DNA from: Nematostella vectensis
Taxonomy: Eukaryota; Cnidaria; Anthozoa; Actiniaria; Edwardsiidae
DNA: 64,000 bases
Reading direction: 5' to 3'
Assembly: GCF_932526225.1 (NCBI RefSeq)
Contig: NC_064044.1
Location: 1,557,001 to 1,621,000, forward strand
A program made the translations under genes and the position numbers. Below the pieces are notes generated by a model that was not told the origin of the DNA, made no database searches, and was given only the letters and a program-made list of their open reading frames with translations. This document shows, piece after piece, positions 63,101-64,000 of this stretch (position 1 is its first letter; every line of letters begins with the position of its first letter).

Positions 63101-64000
63101 CTTAATTATACTGTTCTTGGTGTGTCATGACATAAAAAGAAGGTATAGGGACATTTTTATGTACTCTCAGCATCTTTGATGTGCTCATGCTTTGTTCATG
63201 ATCCTGTACATATTTTATGCACACAAGAACTAACTAGATTCCTTGGATAACTTGATTAAGTAGATTCTAACATAGAGCATAGCGCTCGATAGATTGATAT
63301 ACATTTTTTTTCCGAGTATACTGTTTTATTTTTCCTAATGTTACTTTTTAGAATTTACATTCGGAAAAAAAATTATCGATTGTAACCTTTTGGAGGTTAC
63401 ACTCGTAAAACAAATTCCCGAATGTAACCCTGAAGCTTTTCCCGAATGTAACCTCCAGTCCGATGGTGACTTTGCTTGGGATAGTTTACGATAACAATAG
63501 TATTAAAAGTAATTTTCATTACAATTCCCTTTCAGCAATGCCACGTTATTCTTTCGCTGCGGGCACTTGACTACTAACGCAGCGACCCGGGTTCGATTCC
63601 CGCTGATAGCATATTTTTTTTTTCTTTATTTCTTTTTTTAAATATCGATACTTAATTATACTGTTCTTGGTGTGTCATGACATAAAAAGAAGGTATAGGG
63701 ACATTTTTATGTACTCTCAGCATCTTTGATGTGCTCATGCTTTGTTCAGGATCCTGTACATATTTTATGCACACAAGAACTAACTAGATTCCTTGGATAA
63801 CTTGATTAAGTAGATTCTAACATAGAGCATAGCGCTCGATAGATTGATATACCTTTTTTTCCGAGTATACTGTTTTATTTTTCCTGATGTTAATTTTTGG
63901 AATTTACATTTGGAAAAAAAAATATCGATTGTAACCTTTTGGAGTTTACACTCGTAAAACAAATTCCCGAATGTAACCCTGAAGCTTTTCCCGAATGTAA

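Larger units (their letters stand above)
1..64000 (+). repeat. Head-to-tail satellite array, ~547-bp monomer, 117 landmark copies
   Basis: The whole window consists of one tandemly repeated unit. The landmark (first base of the tRNA-like segment, GCCAC...) occurs 117 times between 96 and 63540, mean spacing 546.9 bp. Most spacings are 543-553 bp. Exceptions are 614 and 615 bp (units with a 68-bp insertion), 471 bp (75-bp deletion), 524 and 519 bp (24-bp deletion), 532-535 bp (short T-tracts or a 19-bp deletion) and 540 bp. All copies lie in the same orientation and no unique sequence interrupts them. The first 95 bp and last ~460 bp are partial units, so the array continues on both sides. The plus strand is defined here by the tRNA-like module. 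Organisation and size are typical of eukaryotic satellite DNA. I do not recognise it as a named family. Confidence 0.98.
55877..64000 (+). repeat. Units 103-117, ending in a 3-unit (1640-bp) higher-order repeat
   Basis: tRNA-like starts: 55877, 56424, 56971, 57520, 58066, 58614, 59163, 59712, 60259, 60805, 61352, 61900, 62448, 62992, 63540. Units 61352 and 61900 recur at exactly +1640 (62992 and 63540), sharing GGTTGGATTCC, CCTAAATTT, ATAACAATAG, CGCTGCGGGC, AGCATATTT, GATGTTAATTTT and GGAGTTTACA. The unit at 59163 belongs to the same type (2737 bp before 61900). Units 58614 and 60805 are a pair (2191 bp apart) sharing CCCGATTGTAAC, AATAGAATT and GATTCTTGCTG. The last ~460 bp are a partial unit that continues past the window. 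Confidence 0.87.

Noticed and set aside
1-64000. CRISPR array or bacterial repeat region
   Set aside because: Units are about 547 bp with no unique spacers between short repeats, and the tRNA/SINE-like B-box, satellite structure and nested higher-order repeats are eukaryotic in character.
1-64000. Tandem rDNA, 5S or histone gene cluster
   Set aside because: The unit contains no recognisable 5S rRNA internal control region, rRNA core or histone reading frame. The only promoter-like element is the tRNA-type B-box.
1-64000. Telomeric repeats or retrotransposon LTRs
   Set aside because: No run of TTAGG, TTAGGG or related telomere motifs, and no primer-binding site, polypurine tract or gag-pol frame.

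Overview
The whole window is one uninterrupted head-to-tail satellite DNA array. I see no protein-coding gene, no intact canonical tRNA or rRNA gene, no intact transposon and no CRISPR array. The unit is about 547 bp. Using the first base of a tRNA-like segment as the landmark, I located 117 copies by eye, from 96 to 63540. This gives 116 intervals with a mean of 546.9 bp. All copies point the same way, and both array edges lie outside the window. This indicates a eukaryotic nuclear genome, probably an invertebrate animal, at a centromeric, pericentromeric, subtelomeric or other heterochromatic block. The sequence alone does not identify the species or chromosomal location.

Each unit has the same modules in the same order. 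(1) A 72-nt tRNA-derived segment that keeps tRNA spacing: a 4/5-paired T-arm, a perfect Pol III B-box in about 100 of 117 copies, and a CTACTAA anticodon-type loop. Its acceptor and anticodon stems are decayed. (2) A T-rich tract starting directly after the tRNA-like 3' end, which would act as a Pol III terminator. (3) A nearly invariant core of about 190 bp with two perfect 10-bp palindromes, TGTCATGACA and CAGGATCCTG. (4) A block of degenerate direct and inverted subrepeats built on TTACATTCGG and TGTAACC, including an 8-bp-stem hairpin. (5) A spacer with a TATTAAAA motif 38 bp before the next tRNA-like segment.

The array is a mosaic of subfamilies and nested higher-order repeats. From 1 to about 5.0 kb the units match later ones at about 3.295 kb (6 units). 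From 5008 to 15975 there is a near-perfect tandem duplication of exactly 5464 bp (10 units). The 16-23.5 kb stretch is mixed. From 23.5 to 64 kb a different subfamily set dominates, with shared blocks offset by 3274 bp, about 2177 bp, about 2.74 kb and 1640 bp. A rare-variant block also recurs 15.80 kb away (29.5 and 45.3 kb). Two units carry an identical 68-bp hairpin-containing insertion within the tRNA-like segment, flanked by an 8-bp direct repeat. A few units carry deletions of 11, 19, 24 or 75 bp.

The short open frames (60-89 codons) on both strands start only at TTG or GTG, differ by homopolymer length, and run through the subrepeats or the tRNA-like segment. I treat them as non-coding. 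The most interesting feature is the tRNA-like, B-box-bearing, T-terminated module amplified with every satellite monomer. It could make the array a source of Pol III-type transcripts or a TFIIIC-binding platform, but this is inference.
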